64,000 nucleotides of DNA from Oceaniferula flava (GCF_016811075.1 NZ_JAFBGL010000007.1:62001-126000), one strand, 5' to 3'. Counted from the first letter of the stretch, positions 37,460 to 45,693 are shown. Program-made: numbers and translations. Notes: generated by a model from the letters alone, not told the origin.

Positions 37460-38422
37460 ATGGCCGTAGATTTCAAAGACTACTACCAGAGCCTGGGCGT
37501 CAGCGAAGACGCCTCGGCTGCTGATATCAAAAAAGCATTCCGCAAACTCGCGCGAAAATACCACCCGGACGTCGCCAAGGACAAGTCCACGGCGGAGGCC
37601 AAATTCAAGGAGATCAACGAGGCCTACGAGGTGCTCAGCGATCCTGAGAAACGGCAGAAATACGATACCCTTGGCGCCGATTGGGACAACCCCAATGCCG
37701 GCCAAGGCTTCTCGCAGGGAGCCGCTGGCGGCTTCCAGGCTGGCGGCGAAGATTTCAGTTTCAGCGGCACCGGTTTCAGTGATTTTTTCGAGCAGTATTT
37801 CAGCTCGGGCAGTCGTTACGGCGGCAGTGCCTATGAATCCTACAGCGCCCCCCGCGGCGGCGGTGCTCGTCGCGGCCATGATATCGAGGGCGATATTCTA
37901 GTGACCCTCGAGGAATCGATGCAGGGCGCCGTGCGCTCGATATCCATGCAAACGGCAAACCGCCAGACGGGAAAAACCGAGACCACCACCTTCCAAGTGC
38001 GCATCCCCCTCGGGGTCAAGGATGGCCAGCGGATTCGGGTGCCCGGCCACGGCAGTTCCGGCACCGGCGGCGCGCCCGATGGCGATCTCTACCTACGGGT
38101 TCGCCATGCCGCCCACCCCGAATTCACCTCGAACCAATCCGATCTCTACCACGAACTCGACATCGCTCCTTGGGAGGCCGTGTTAGGGTCCAAACACGAA
38201 GTGCCTTCACTCGATGGGCCGATCAAAATCCGCATTCCCGAAGGTGCGGAAAACGGACAGCAAATGCGAATCCGCCAGCGCGGCTTGCCGATAGGTAAAA
38301 GCGGCGAGCGCGGCGACCTCTACATCGTTCTCAACATCACCACCCCCGACGAAATCACCACCGAGCAGCGCAAGCTCTGGGAGCAACTGCGCGATTCCGA
38401 CGCATCGACCAACTCGAACTAA
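37460..38422 (+). CDS. cbpA: DnaJ-class co-chaperone CbpA-like
   Basis: The protein has 320 residues. The J domain (about 3-70) has the [12 protein letters not shown] motif. A G/F-rich linker ([18 protein letters not shown]) follows. Two C-terminal beta domains are present ([41 protein letters not shown]), with no zinc-finger CxxCxGxG repeats, so it is type II (CbpA/DnaJB) and not DnaJ. It stimulates DnaK ATPase. The start at 37460 is chosen since the J domain begins at once. cbpM follows 8 bp downstream. Confidence 0.9.
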   Translation: MAVDFKDYYQSLGVSEDASAADIKKAFRKLARKYHPDVAKDKSTAEAKFKEINEAYEVLSDPEKRQKYDTLGADWDNPNAGQGFSQGAAGGFQAGGEDFSFSGTGFSDFFEQYFSSGSRYGGSAYESYSAPRGGGARRGHDIEGDILVTLEESMQGAVRSISMQTANRQTGKTETTTFQVRIPLGVKDGQRIRVPGHGSSGTGGAPDGDLYLRVRHAAHPEFTSNQSDLYHELDIAPWEAVLGSKHEVPSLDGPIKIRIPEGAENGQQMRIRQRGLPIGKSGERGDLYIVLNITTPDEITTEQRKLWEQLRDSDASTNSN

Positions 38423-38430
38423 TCCTCACC

Positions 38431-38754
38431 ATGCCTGACGAACCATCGCCATCCAAGCACCACTCACCGGTGGACGAAGTCGACGCCATCTACTCCGTGG
38501 AAATCGTCGCCAAGCTCGCCGGAGTCGATCGACAAACGGTGCTGCACTACCACGAGCTCGGTGTCGTTTCTCCGGCCACCGAGGCCATGGAGTTCGACAG
38601 CGAAGGCCTGCGCCAACTCTGCCGGCTCGAGCAGCTCCGGCAAAGCCATCAGCTCACCGACAGCGGCCTGCAGCTGATCGCCGGCATGCTGCAAGAGATC
38701 GAACAACTTCGTCTAGAACGCCGCCAACGCCAGCGGCAATACCCCGGTCCTTAG
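38431..38754 (+). CDS. cbpM: CbpM-like/MerR-fold chaperone modulator
   Basis: The protein has 107 residues with a MerR-type winged helix: YSVEIVAKLAGVDRQTVLHYHELGVV at about 20-46, then a helical tail ending in a very basic RLERRQRQRQYPG. In E. coli, CbpM binds the J domain of CbpA and inhibits it; the gene order cbpA-cbpM is the same here. A small MerR-like DNA-binding regulator is the alternative. Confidence 0.8.
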   Translation: MPDEPSPSKHHSPVDEVDAIYSVEIVAKLAGVDRQTVLHYHELGVVSPATEAMEFDSEGLRQLCRLEQLRQSHQLTDSGLQLIAGMLQEIEQLRLERRQRQRQYPGP

Positions 38755-38840
38755 GCCAGAATGCGCCCCTTTGCGGGAAAAACCCACCGCTTGCCAAATT
38801 CCTCTTAAGATCTCAGAGTCAGCGCATGTATAAAGACACC

Positions 38841-40136
38841 ATGAAGATCACCATTTGCTGCTTGGCAGCCGTTTGCACGCCGATGCTTGGCCAGGCCAAG
38901 GAAGAAGCCGTCTCCCTGTTCAATGGCAAGGACCTCACCGGCTGGAAGGGTGAAGGCTACGCTGTGAAGGACGGCGCCATCGTCTGCACCCCGAAGGGCA
39001 CCAACTTGATGACCGAAAAGGTCTACTCCAACTACATTTTCGAATTCGAATTCAAGCTGCCACCCGGCGGCAACAACGGCATTGGCATTCATTACCCCGG
39101 CGAGGGCAACCCAGCCTACGTCGCCATGGAGGTGCAGGTGCTCGACAACACCCACCCCAAGTATGCCAAACTCAAGGACTACCAATTCCACGGCGGTCTC
39201 TACACCCTGAAGGCAGCAAAAAAAGGCCACCTCAAACCGCTCGGCGAGTGGAATAAGGAGACCATCACCGTGAACGGCAACACCATCACCGTGGAACTCA
39301 ACGGCACCGTGATCAACGAAGCCAACTTGGACACACTTTCCCAGAAATTCCCGAAACACGAGGGCGTCAAACGTCGCTCCGGCCACATCGCCTTCTGCGG
39401 TCATGGCGATCCAGTCCAGTTCCGTGGCATGAAAGTCACCGAGCTGCCCAGCGCAATCAATGCCAATGCCCAGACCAGCCCAACAGCGCTTCCCGCGCCC
39501 CAGCTCGAGGGATTCACCCCGCTCTACAATGGCAAGGACCTCAGCGGCTGGAAAAATGATCCCGGTCACGCCGGCCACTGGCAAACGCGCGGTGAGGTCC
39601 TGCACTACGATGGAAAATCCACCGCCAAGGACAAGAACCTGTGGACAGCCAAGGAATACGGCGACGTGGTCCTCGCCGTCGATTGGCGCTGGGCAGCCCC
39701 CGCCAGCAAGAAGGCCATGCGCCCATTACTCGATCCTAAAACCGGCGAAGCCAAACTCGACGCCGAGGGCAAGCCAATCATCATGGAAGTCGACGAGCTC
39801 GATTCCGGCATCTATTTCCGCGGCAACAACCGTTCCCAGGTGAACCTCTGGAACTGGCCTGGGGGATCCGGTGAAGTTTACGGCTACCGCACTAACAAAA
39901 AGCACCCGCAAGCCATCCGCGCCGCCCTCACTCCCAGCGAGAATGCAGACAACGCCATCGGCGAATGGAACCGCACATTGATCACCCTCAAAGGCGACCG
40001 CTTAACCGTCGTGCTCAACGGTAAAACCGTTATCTCCGAAGCCCAACTGCCCGGCGTGCCTGAAAAAGGCGCCATCGCCCTGCAGCACCACGGCTCGGCC
40101 ATCGAGTTCGCCAACATCGCAATCAAGGAGCTGTAA
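38841..40136 (+). CDS. Secreted protein with two tandem DUF1080 domains
   Basis: The protein has 431 residues with a signal peptide (MKITICCLAAVCTPMLGQA). Domain 1 starts VSLFNGKDLTGWKGEGY near residue 26 and ends with VQFRGMKVTELP. Domain 2 starts FTPLYNGKDLSGWKNDPG near residue 226 and ends with EFANIAIKEL. Both are 3-keto-disaccharide-hydrolase-like. Domain 2 is longer in the middle. The double copy points to internal duplication, perhaps for bivalent glycan binding. The frame begins at 38826, but the ATG at 38841 gives the signal peptide. Confidence 0.88.
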   Translation: MKITICCLAAVCTPMLGQAKEEAVSLFNGKDLTGWKGEGYAVKDGAIVCTPKGTNLMTEKVYSNYIFEFEFKLPPGGNNGIGIHYPGEGNPAYVAMEVQVLDNTHPKYAKLKDYQFHGGLYTLKAAKKGHLKPLGEWNKETITVNGNTITVELNGTVINEANLDTLSQKFPKHEGVKRRSGHIAFCGHGDPVQFRGMKVTELPSAINANAQTSPTALPAPQLEGFTPLYNGKDLSGWKNDPGHAGHWQTRGEVLHYDGKSTAKDKNLWTAKEYGDVVLAVDWRWAAPASKKAMRPLLDPKTGEAKLDAEGKPIIMEVDELDSGIYFRGNNRSQVNLWNWPGGSGEVYGYRTNKKHPQAIRAALTPSENADNAIGEWNRTLITLKGDRLTVVLNGKTVISEAQLPGVPEKGAIALQHHGSAIEFANIAIKEL

Positions 40137-40186
40137 ACCGGCCCCAGCTCTCGCGTTCTGCTAGCGCCACGCCGCTGCAGAGGGAT

Positions 40187-40257
40187 GCCGCAGACTGGGT
40201 CTGCGGCCCGCGAAACCAAATTGACCCGTCGGATGGCTGCAAACCCATCGCGACGGG
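40187..40257. other. Two strong hairpins in the gap before the ACT-domain gene
   Basis: GCCGCAGAC-TGG-GTCTGCGGC is a perfect 9-bp stem (40187-40207). CCCGTCGGATGG and CCATCGCGACGGG form a 12-bp stem with one bulge (40225-40257). Neither has a T-run, so they do not look like standard terminators. They fill much of the 171-bp gap between the DUF1080 and ACT genes and could form a structured leader or a repeat-type element. Confidence 0.6.
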
Positions 40258-40307
40258 GAAAATCCACTTTCCACTCAGTGGCTCTCATGGTTTAATGTCG
40301 GCACCTT

Positions 40308-40766
40308 ATGCCAGACCTTGAGATCAAACCCAACGGCACGCCTCCCATCCAGTTCTCAGTGATGCTGAAGAACCGTGCGGGCGCATTGAGTTCACTGGTC
40401 CGCCTACTCCGTGGCGACCACATCGAGGTCATCGGCCTGAGCGTGCAGGATTCACGTGACGCCTGCGTAGTCCGCCTGGTGCTCTCGGACCCCGACAATG
40501 CGATGCGCATTTTCATGGAAAAAGGGATCCCGCACACCACCTCGGAGATCGCTGTGATCGGGCTGACCGAAACCGGTGGCGGCTTGGCCCGTGCGCTCGA
40601 TACCCTGCGCGCCGCAGAGACCAATGTCGATTTTGCCTACTCCCTGATGTCGCACCCCGAAGGGAAATCACTGATGGCGCTGCACCTGGAGGACACCCAC
40701 TTCGGTATGTCAGTGCTGCACAATGCCGGCTTCAAAGTTTACTACGAGGAAGACCTTGTGCGCTAA
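40308..40766 (+). CDS. Tandem ACT-domain protein (acetolactate-synthase-small-subunit-like fold)
   Basis: The protein has 152 residues and no enzyme domain. The first ACT-like unit (about 14-85) begins IQFSVMLKNRAGALSSLVRLLRGD. The second (about 83-150) includes ALDTLRAAETNVDFAYSLM and ALHLEDTHFGMSVLHNAGFKVY. ACT domains bind amino acids or similar ligands. Since ilvB is absent nearby, a small ligand-sensing role is more likely than true IlvH. The gene precedes ruvB by 54 bp. Confidence 0.8.
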   Translation: MPDLEIKPNGTPPIQFSVMLKNRAGALSSLVRLLRGDHIEVIGLSVQDSRDACVVRLVLSDPDNAMRIFMEKGIPHTTSEIAVIGLTETGGGLARALDTLRAAETNVDFAYSLMSHPEGKSLMALHLEDTHFGMSVLHNAGFKVYYEEDLVR

Positions 40767-40820
40767 GGCCGCTGCCTTCAGAGTTGCACCCTCTCGTATT
40801 TTCCTTCTTTCTATCCAGCC

Positions 40821-41837
40821 ATGTCCGAATCCCTCTACCAGCAAGCGAACGAGTCTCCGGACAAGACCTTTGAGCAATCGCTACGGCCCCCGGGCTTTGA
40901 GGATTTTCAAGGTCAGGAAAAAGTCACCGATCGCCTGATGCTGATGGTTGAGGCCGCGCAGCGTCGGGACGATGTGCTTGAGCATATCCTGCTCTCAGGC
41001 CCTCCGGGGCTAGGTAAAACCACCCTGGCGAACATCATTGCCAACGCCACCGGCACCCAACTACACACAACTTCCGGACCACAGATTGAAAAGGCAGGTG
41101 ACCTCGCCGGCATCCTCACCAACATTCAGAAGGGCGACATTCTCTTCATCGATGAAATTCACCGCCTGCACCCCGCCATTGAGGAATACCTCTATCCCGC
41201 GATGGAGGATTATCGACTCGATATCATCATCGACTCCGGGCCATCTGCTCGCACCATTCAGCTGAACCTACCGAAATTCACCCTAGTCGGTGCCACCACC
41301 CGCGCCGGTATGTTGACCTCGCCTCTAAGATCTCGCTTTGGCCTGGTGAACCGGCTCGATTACTACACCGCCAAGCAACTGGCCGGTATCATCCTGCGCT
41401 CCGCTGGCCTACTCGACGTTTCCATCAAACCTGATGGAGCCGAGGAAATTGCCTCCCGCTCTCGCGGCACTCCAAGGATAGCCAATAACCTCCTACGCTG
41501 GGTGCGTGACTACGCACAAGTCCGTGCCGATGGCACCATCACCGGCCCAATTGCCAACGATGCCCTGGCCATGATCGAGATCGATAACGATGGTCTCGAT
41601 GAAATGGACAAACGCATCCTCGAAGCCGCCATTTACAAGTTCAACGGCGGCCCGGTAGGACTTTCTACGCTTGCAGTTGCCATCGGCGAAGATGCCTCTA
41701 CCTTGGAGGAAGTACACGAACCCTTCCTCATCATGCAGGGATTCCTCAAGCGCACCCCTCGCGGACGCGTCGCCCTGCCCGCCGCCTACACCAAAATCGG
41801 CGCCACACCAAACCCCAACCAGCAAGAACTCCTCTAA
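40821..41837 (+). CDS. ruvB: Holliday junction branch migration ATPase RuvB
   Basis: The protein has 338 residues, normal for the family. Walker A is [15 protein letters not shown] (G60-), Walker B is [10 protein letters not shown], sensor 1 is LVGATTRAG and the arginine finger region is [14 protein letters not shown]. The C-terminal winged helix is [19 protein letters not shown]. RuvB pumps DNA at Holliday junctions with RuvA. ruvA and ruvC are not adjacent. The Fur-type gene starts 2 bp after the stop. Confidence 0.97.
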   Translation: MSESLYQQANESPDKTFEQSLRPPGFEDFQGQEKVTDRLMLMVEAAQRRDDVLEHILLSGPPGLGKTTLANIIANATGTQLHTTSGPQIEKAGDLAGILTNIQKGDILFIDEIHRLHPAIEEYLYPAMEDYRLDIIIDSGPSARTIQLNLPKFTLVGATTRAGMLTSPLRSRFGLVNRLDYYTAKQLAGIILRSAGLLDVSIKPDGAEEIASRSRGTPRIANNLLRWVRDYAQVRADGTITGPIANDALAMIEIDNDGLDEMDKRILEAAIYKFNGGPVGLSTLAVAIGEDASTLEEVHEPFLIMQGFLKRTPRGRVALPAAYTKIGATPNPNQQELL

Positions 41838-41838
41838 A

Positions 41839-42267
41839 ATGTCCAGTGAACTAAACACCATCATCGATCGCTGCCGCTCCGAGGGACTGCGCCGCACCAA
41901 GGCGCTTGAGGAACTTCTCGCCACCCTGCTAGAGTCTGAGCGCCCCATGACACTCGCCGAGCTCGCGGAGTCGTCACGACTGGTGAATCAATGTGACAAA
42001 GCCACCGTTTTCCGTCTACTGCAGCGCCTTGCAGACAAAGGCATCGTCCGCCGCCTCGGTCTCCACGAGCGCGCTGCTTATTTTGCCCTGCTCGTTCCAG
42101 GTCGGCACTGTGATTACTTGATCTGCACCAGCTGCGGCAATATCGAAACCGTCAACGCACCTTGCCCAGTGCGAGACTTGGAAAAAGAGATCCAGTTCAC
42201 CACCGGATACAAAAACCTCTACCACGAGCTCGAATTCTTCGGAACCTGCCCAGCTTGCGCGGCTTGA
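41839..42267 (+). CDS. Fur-family metalloregulator
   Basis: The protein has 142 residues. The winged helix (about 15-80) contains VNQCDKATVFRLLQRLADKGIVRRLG. The structural zinc site is intact: C96-x2-C99 (ICTSCGN) and C137-x2-C140 (GTCPACAA). The metal-sensing stretch GRHCDYLI has HCD where Fur proteins usually have HHDH, so Zur or another subtype is possible. It is translationally coupled to ruvB. Fur-like and Zur-like sites elsewhere in the window are candidate targets. Confidence 0.88.
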   Translation: MSSELNTIIDRCRSEGLRRTKALEELLATLLESERPMTLAELAESSRLVNQCDKATVFRLLQRLADKGIVRRLGLHERAAYFALLVPGRHCDYLICTSCGNIETVNAPCPVRDLEKEIQFTTGYKNLYHELEFFGTCPACAA

Positions 42268-42305
42268 TTCGGAGAATGGCATTCACAGGATAGGCGCTTG
42301 ATGTG

Positions 42306-42329
42306 CCTCACACTTCAAACCGTGTGAGG
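42306..42329. other. Perfect 8-bp hairpin downstream of the Fur-family gene
   Basis: CCTCACAC, an 8-base loop, then GTGTGAGG. It is not followed by T on either strand, so termination is uncertain. Confidence 0.5.
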
Positions 42330-42456
42330 AAACCCATAACTAGCTATTCCTTAGCTACTTTACGGTGCATCCAGTAACAGTCCTCTTTGCATCTCCTGTA
42401 CATTTTGCGAGGTGCCCAAATACAATACTTGGAAGCACGTCAAATAAAGGCCTCTA

Positions 42457-42498
42457 GAAAAAAAACTGGGATGGTCCGATTAACAGACCACCCCCAGT
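42457..42498 (-). terminator. Rho-independent terminator of the PEP-CTERM gene
   Basis: On the minus strand, CTGGG plus TGGTC pair with GACCA plus CCCAG around a 9-base loop, then a run of eight T. It lies about 30 bp after the stop at 42530. Confidence 0.85.
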
Positions 42499-42529
42499 GA
42501 AATAGATTCAGTTGTTTACCCCAGCCTGA

Positions 42530-43369
42530 TTACTTGCGACGACGCAAGATCAAAGCAAGACCACCAAGACCGAGCAAAGCCGCAGAGCTAGGCTCAGGAA
42601 CAAGAGTTAAAGAACTACCCGTTCCACCATCAGAGGTCACCTTGAAAATGGAAGAGAAATTTTCTTCCGTCACTTGAACTCCGCCGACAGACACGAAGTT
42701 GGTCGGGGCTGTACCCGGGATCGTGCCATTCGCTTCGGCACCGTAGACCAATTCGTTGATCCAGTCTGTCTCAGTAGCAGTAGTTCCAGCGATAAGGCTC
42801 CCTGTCCAATCAGAAGTAATGGTGAAAGAAGCGCCCGTGCCGCTGAGGCGAAGGTCAAAGTTATTGGGAACCACAATCGTCGCTGCATCACTCAAATTAA
42901 TGCTCGAGTTTGTACTATTCGCAATGACATCACTAGCGGCATTAGCAAAAATCAACATGGAGTTACCCGACAGGTTAAAAGCACCATTGTCTCCATTGGA
43001 GTTAAAGTTGGTCGTATTATTGATGACAGCATCACCCGAGAGATTGTAAGTGCTATCAGCACTGGTCCAGTTGTAGGCTCCAGTCATCGTTCCCGTCGTA
43101 TGGTTGATAGTAGCTCCCTCGAATCCTTGGATGACATTGCTAGTGCCCACACCATTGCCGACGGTATCGGTGATGTTGATAATACCTACGTCGCCAGATC
43201 CTGGAAGAACACCAGTCGATGAATCGGCTTGATTCTCCCAGTTGGCCGCCGTTTCCAGATTGCCTCCAGTGTGAAGATAGGTGGCTGCTGACGCTGCTAG
43301 ACCGCTAGCTGCCAAGCATGACAGGGTGAGTGATGCGGTAGTGATTTTGCGATGATAATTAATTTTCAT
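42530..43369 (-). CDS. PEP-CTERM protein with autotransporter-like N-rich repeats
   Basis: The protein has 279 residues. The signal peptide runs to about ASAA. The body is rich in N, S, T and G with short motifs such as GGNLETAANWENQADSS, NLSGDAVINNTT and NLSGNSMLIF, like right-handed beta-helix passenger sequences. The C-terminus is VPEPSSAALLGLGG then LALILRRRK. It would be sorted by an exosortase. The gene is clearly A+T-richer than housekeeping genes around it. The start at 43369 gives the signal peptide. Function unknown. Confidence 0.85.
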   Translation of the reverse strand: MKINYHRKITTASLTLSCLAASGLAASAATYLHTGGNLETAANWENQADSSTGVLPGSGDVGIINITDTVGNGVGTSNVIQGFEGATINHTTGTMTGAYNWTSADSTYNLSGDAVINNTTNFNSNGDNGAFNLSGNSMLIFANAASDVIANSTNSSINLSDAATIVVPNNFDLRLSGTGASFTITSDWTGSLIAGTTATETDWINELVYGAEANGTIPGTAPTNFVSVGGVQVTEENFSSIFKVTSDGGTGSSLTLVPEPSSAALLGLGGLALILRRRK

Positions 43370-43586
43370 AGTTATGTGTGTGTGACTTACGCAGGCAATA
43401 ATCGATAGATCACACCTACTATACAAAATAACACATACAAAATATTCCCCATCAACTGCAAACTTTATCCAATATTAATTCCTTACAAATAGGTTACTTA
43501 ATAGCCTCCGTGTTTACCCAAAAACTATCCTAGCTCCGGCAGTCTTCATACCCGGCTGAATCCCACAGGATCCGCGCCCTTCCACC

Positions 43587-43872
43587 AAAAAACCCGCTGC
43601 TCCGGAGGGGATTTGAGCTAGCGGGCTGTATGGTGGCCTTGCGGCCTACGACAATTTCCTTGGGGAGGAACGGTTGTCATGAGTTCTACCTGGGGAAGGG
43701 AGAGAAAAGCTTGCAACTGTGTTCTCTTGGCATCCTTGGGTTAGTGTGGTGTCCAAGGACTCAACCGACTTGGGGGGCGTCGATTGCAAGAGAGCAGTGT
43801 CAGCTTTGGAGGGTGGTCTCGTCCTGGAAGGGGGTTAGCAAGTTCGGCAATGGGGATTGTCTCGCTTGCTGA
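43587..43872 (-). ncRNA. Candidate structured small RNA, copy A (about 285 nt)
   Basis: A minus-strand unit with its own promoter (43877-43905) and terminator (43593-43625 hairpin, then T6 at 43592-43587). It starts with hairpin AGCAAG...CTTGCT (43870-43837). The core, about 170 nt, is shared with copy B: CAATCGAC and GTCGGTTG close a loop GCCCCCCAA, next TCCTTGG/CCAAGGA, and TCTCTTGCAA can pair with either CAAGAGA or TTGCAAG. A second GACAA...TTGTC stem carries a TCCCCAA loop. CCUCC/CCCCAA motifs recur. No known RNA family is recognised; it is not tmRNA, RNase P RNA, SRP or 6S by their signature sequences. Confidence 0.65.
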
Positions 43873-43876
43873 AACG

Positions 43877-43905
43877 AAGTTAATGTTATTTTTTATAAAT
43901 GTAAA
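43877..43905 (-). promoter_or_regulatory. Promoter of small RNA copy A
   Basis: On the minus strand: TTTACA (43905-43900), a 17-base spacer, TAACTT (43882-43877), then CGTTTC and the conserved AGCAAG start. The matching element before copy B has the same spacing. Confidence 0.55.
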
Positions 43906-44080
43906 CGGATTTCTTCTGCTTAAAGTAATAAAAAGTATAATTTAACGTTAGAAACACGATAACCTAACTCAATATCGACCATTTAGACCCACAGATTACC
44001 TCTACACCATTACATAAAATACATTTTCTGTAATTTCTGCCGCGAGGCTGTGACCTCTGTAATCACCGCTTAGCTATAAT

Positions 44081-44425
44081 AAAAAACAGCTTTCTCCATT
44101 GAAGACGGAGAAAGCTGCTTTTTGGGTAGTTAATCCAGAGTTTCTTGGGAGGAAACGCCTGTCAAAATTGAGGACTGCTCTGGATTAATGAAATAATGTT
44201 TCTTGGAGGGAAACGCTGTTTTCTTGGGAGGGGGGTCTTAATGATAAGGAATAGAGAGTGAAAAGCTTGCAACCGTGTTCTCTTGGCATCCTTGGTTTTT
44301 GTGTTTCCAAGGACTCAACCGACTTGGAGGGTGTCGATTGCAAGAGAGCATTGTCACTTTCGTGCGTGGTCTTGTCCTGGATTGGAGGGCAGCAAGTCCG
44401 GCGATAATATCGTCTCGCTTGCTGA
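44081..44425 (-). ncRNA. Candidate structured small RNA, copy B (about 345 nt)
   Basis: A minus-strand unit parallel to copy A. It starts at AGCAAG (44423) and ends with terminator CAGCTTTCTCC/GGAGAAAGCTG (44117-44087) then T6. The first hairpin has CGAT/ATCG where A has CAAT/ATTG, a compensatory change. The core stem CAATCGAC/GTCGGTTG closes loop ACCCTCCAA. Two further hairpins GTTTC-N7-GAAAC have loops CCTCCAA and CTCCCAA; CCUCC-type motifs occur at least five times. Length grows in the 3' half relative to A. No reading frame is conserved between the copies. Confidence 0.65.
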
Positions 44426-44430
44426 AAACA

Positions 44431-44459
44431 TAATTAGGGTGATTTTCAAGATAGGTAAA
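44431..44459 (-). promoter_or_regulatory. Promoter of small RNA copy B
   Basis: On the minus strand: TTTACC (44459-44454), a 17-base spacer, TAATTA (44436-44431), then TGTTTTC and AGCAAG. The layout equals that of copy A. Confidence 0.55.
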
Positions 44460-44862
44460 GCGTTTTTTACGATTAATTTTGCTGTTTTTTATAATACAGG
44501 CCTATTTGTCTGCAATTAACTGCCTTGGAAGCCCATATCTGCGCAATGACCTTCCTGCCCAACACCCGTTTTTACGTTATTTTTTATAATACCATCCAGT
44601 CACAGACAATGTCCAACCACCACACCAGATAATGCCTCCAAGCAATACCAGCCTCGCAATTCACTCTATTCAGGAGAGGCAGAGCCAGTTTCACAGTCTC
44701 CTGATCTTTGGTGCCAGCTTGTCACCCCTAGCGCCAGCTTGCCAAATGCGCAGCTTTCACAGTCAGTCTCGGCATTTGCACTGGACGGCAAATCGGACGG
44801 GTGCTAATCGTAACCCGCTCGCTCTCATTGCTAATGAGACTCAAACTCAACAAATTCCAACA
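44460..44862. other. 403-bp gap between small RNA B and the second iron operon
   Basis: No gene is supported. The first 140 bp are A+T-rich and carry two copies of TTTTTTATAATAC (about 44484 and 44580), related to the sequence upstream of copy A. The rest reads as an upstream extension of the FTR1-like frame but has no signal peptide; it contains a Fur-like element just before the chosen start. Confidence 0.6.
44833..44843 (+). promoter_or_regulatory. Fur-box-like element before the second iron operon
   Basis: AATGAGACTCA ends 20 bp before the ATG at 44863 and overlaps the palindrome CTCATT-GCT-AATGAG (44824-44838). The same AATGAGANTCA pattern precedes the other iron ABC operon at 16734-16724. 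Confidence 0.5.
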
Positions 44863-45693
44863 ATGACTTTATCTCGCTCACTGACCCGCATGCTGCCTAC
44901 CTCGTTGGCAGTCGCCGCTGCCATTATTGCCCTGCAACCATCCAATGCCAACGCCCACGGCGCACTGGGTGAGGACGTGAAAAACATGCAGGCGCACGTC
45001 GGCGAGTATGAAACCGATCTGCGCAAGACCATCTCCAAGTATGAAACCCTGGTAAACACCTACGCCGAAAAAGGCGGTAAGGCCGTGGACACCGGTGATT
45101 TACTGAAGTTCTGGGAAGACGCCAAGATGCACTACCCAGTGGAGCTCAACTTCGTGCAGCACTATGCCAAGATCTGGCAGGGCATTTACGCGATTAAGGA
45201 AGGCATCGATGCCGGCAAGCCTGGCAAAGAGGTTCAAGCCTCCATGACCAGCCTGCGTGAAACACTCTGGCAGGGGCTGGGCGCCGTCAAACTCGCCGCC
45301 CATCAACAGGCCAATAACCAAGCAGCCGCTCCCAAGGCCGCTGGTGACAAACATGACGCCGCTGCCGATCCAGTAGCCACGCTCGCCATCATCAAGGACA
45401 AGCTCGATCGCATCATGGCAAAATCTGCCGAGCGCGACTTCGAGGAAGCCAAGAAAATGGTGCACGCGACCTACCTGAACCTTTTCGAGGGCGTGGAAGG
45501 TGGCCTCATTGAGCAAGACGCCAAGCTGGTGGCCGATCTGGAAAAAGACTTCAACGTCACCTTGCCGAAGCTGATCGAAGGTGAGGCCGCACTGGCTGAG
45601 ATCAAAAAAACCACCGAAGCCATGAAGGCAAAAATTGCCAAGGCCAGCGAACTGATGGCCAAAGCTGCCAAGGAGAAGAAAGATGCCTTTTAA
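44863..45693 (+). CDS. Secreted FTR1-like periplasmic iron-domain protein
   Basis: The protein has 276 residues. The signal peptide runs to about NANA. An alpha-helical body includes AKKMVHATYLNLFEGVEGGL, IEQDAKLVADLEKDFNVTLPKLIEGEA, which matches the extracytoplasmic N-terminal domain found on many FTR1 iron permeases; a lysine/alanine-rich coiled coil ends it. No permease part is present. The next gene, an iron-type binding protein, overlaps it by 11 bp, so it is the first gene of the second iron operon and probably helps ferrous/ferric capture. An imelysin-like role is the alternative. Confidence 0.7.
   Translation: MTLSRSLTRMLPTSLAVAAAIIALQPSNANAHGALGEDVKNMQAHVGEYETDLRKTISKYETLVNTYAEKGGKAVDTGDLLKFWEDAKMHYPVELNFVQHYAKIWQGIYAIKEGIDAGKPGKEVQASMTSLRETLWQGLGAVKLAAHQQANNQAAAPKAAGDKHDAAADPVATLAIIKDKLDRIMAKSAERDFEEAKKMVHATYLNLFEGVEGGLIEQDAKLVADLEKDFNVTLPKLIEGEAALAEIKKTTEAMKAKIAKASELMAKAAKEKKDAF

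Noticed and set aside
42306-42329. The 8-bp hairpin as a terminator of the Fur-family gene.
   Set aside because: The stem is perfect, but there is no T-run on either strand, so it is listed only as a hairpin.
43630-44519. Plus-strand frames of 80 and 78 codons that share PRTQPTW and SIARE.
   Set aside because: They overlap the two small-RNA cores on the opposite strand. Single-base indels between the copies break the frame, substitutions follow stems and loops and not codons, and there is no common start or ribosome site.
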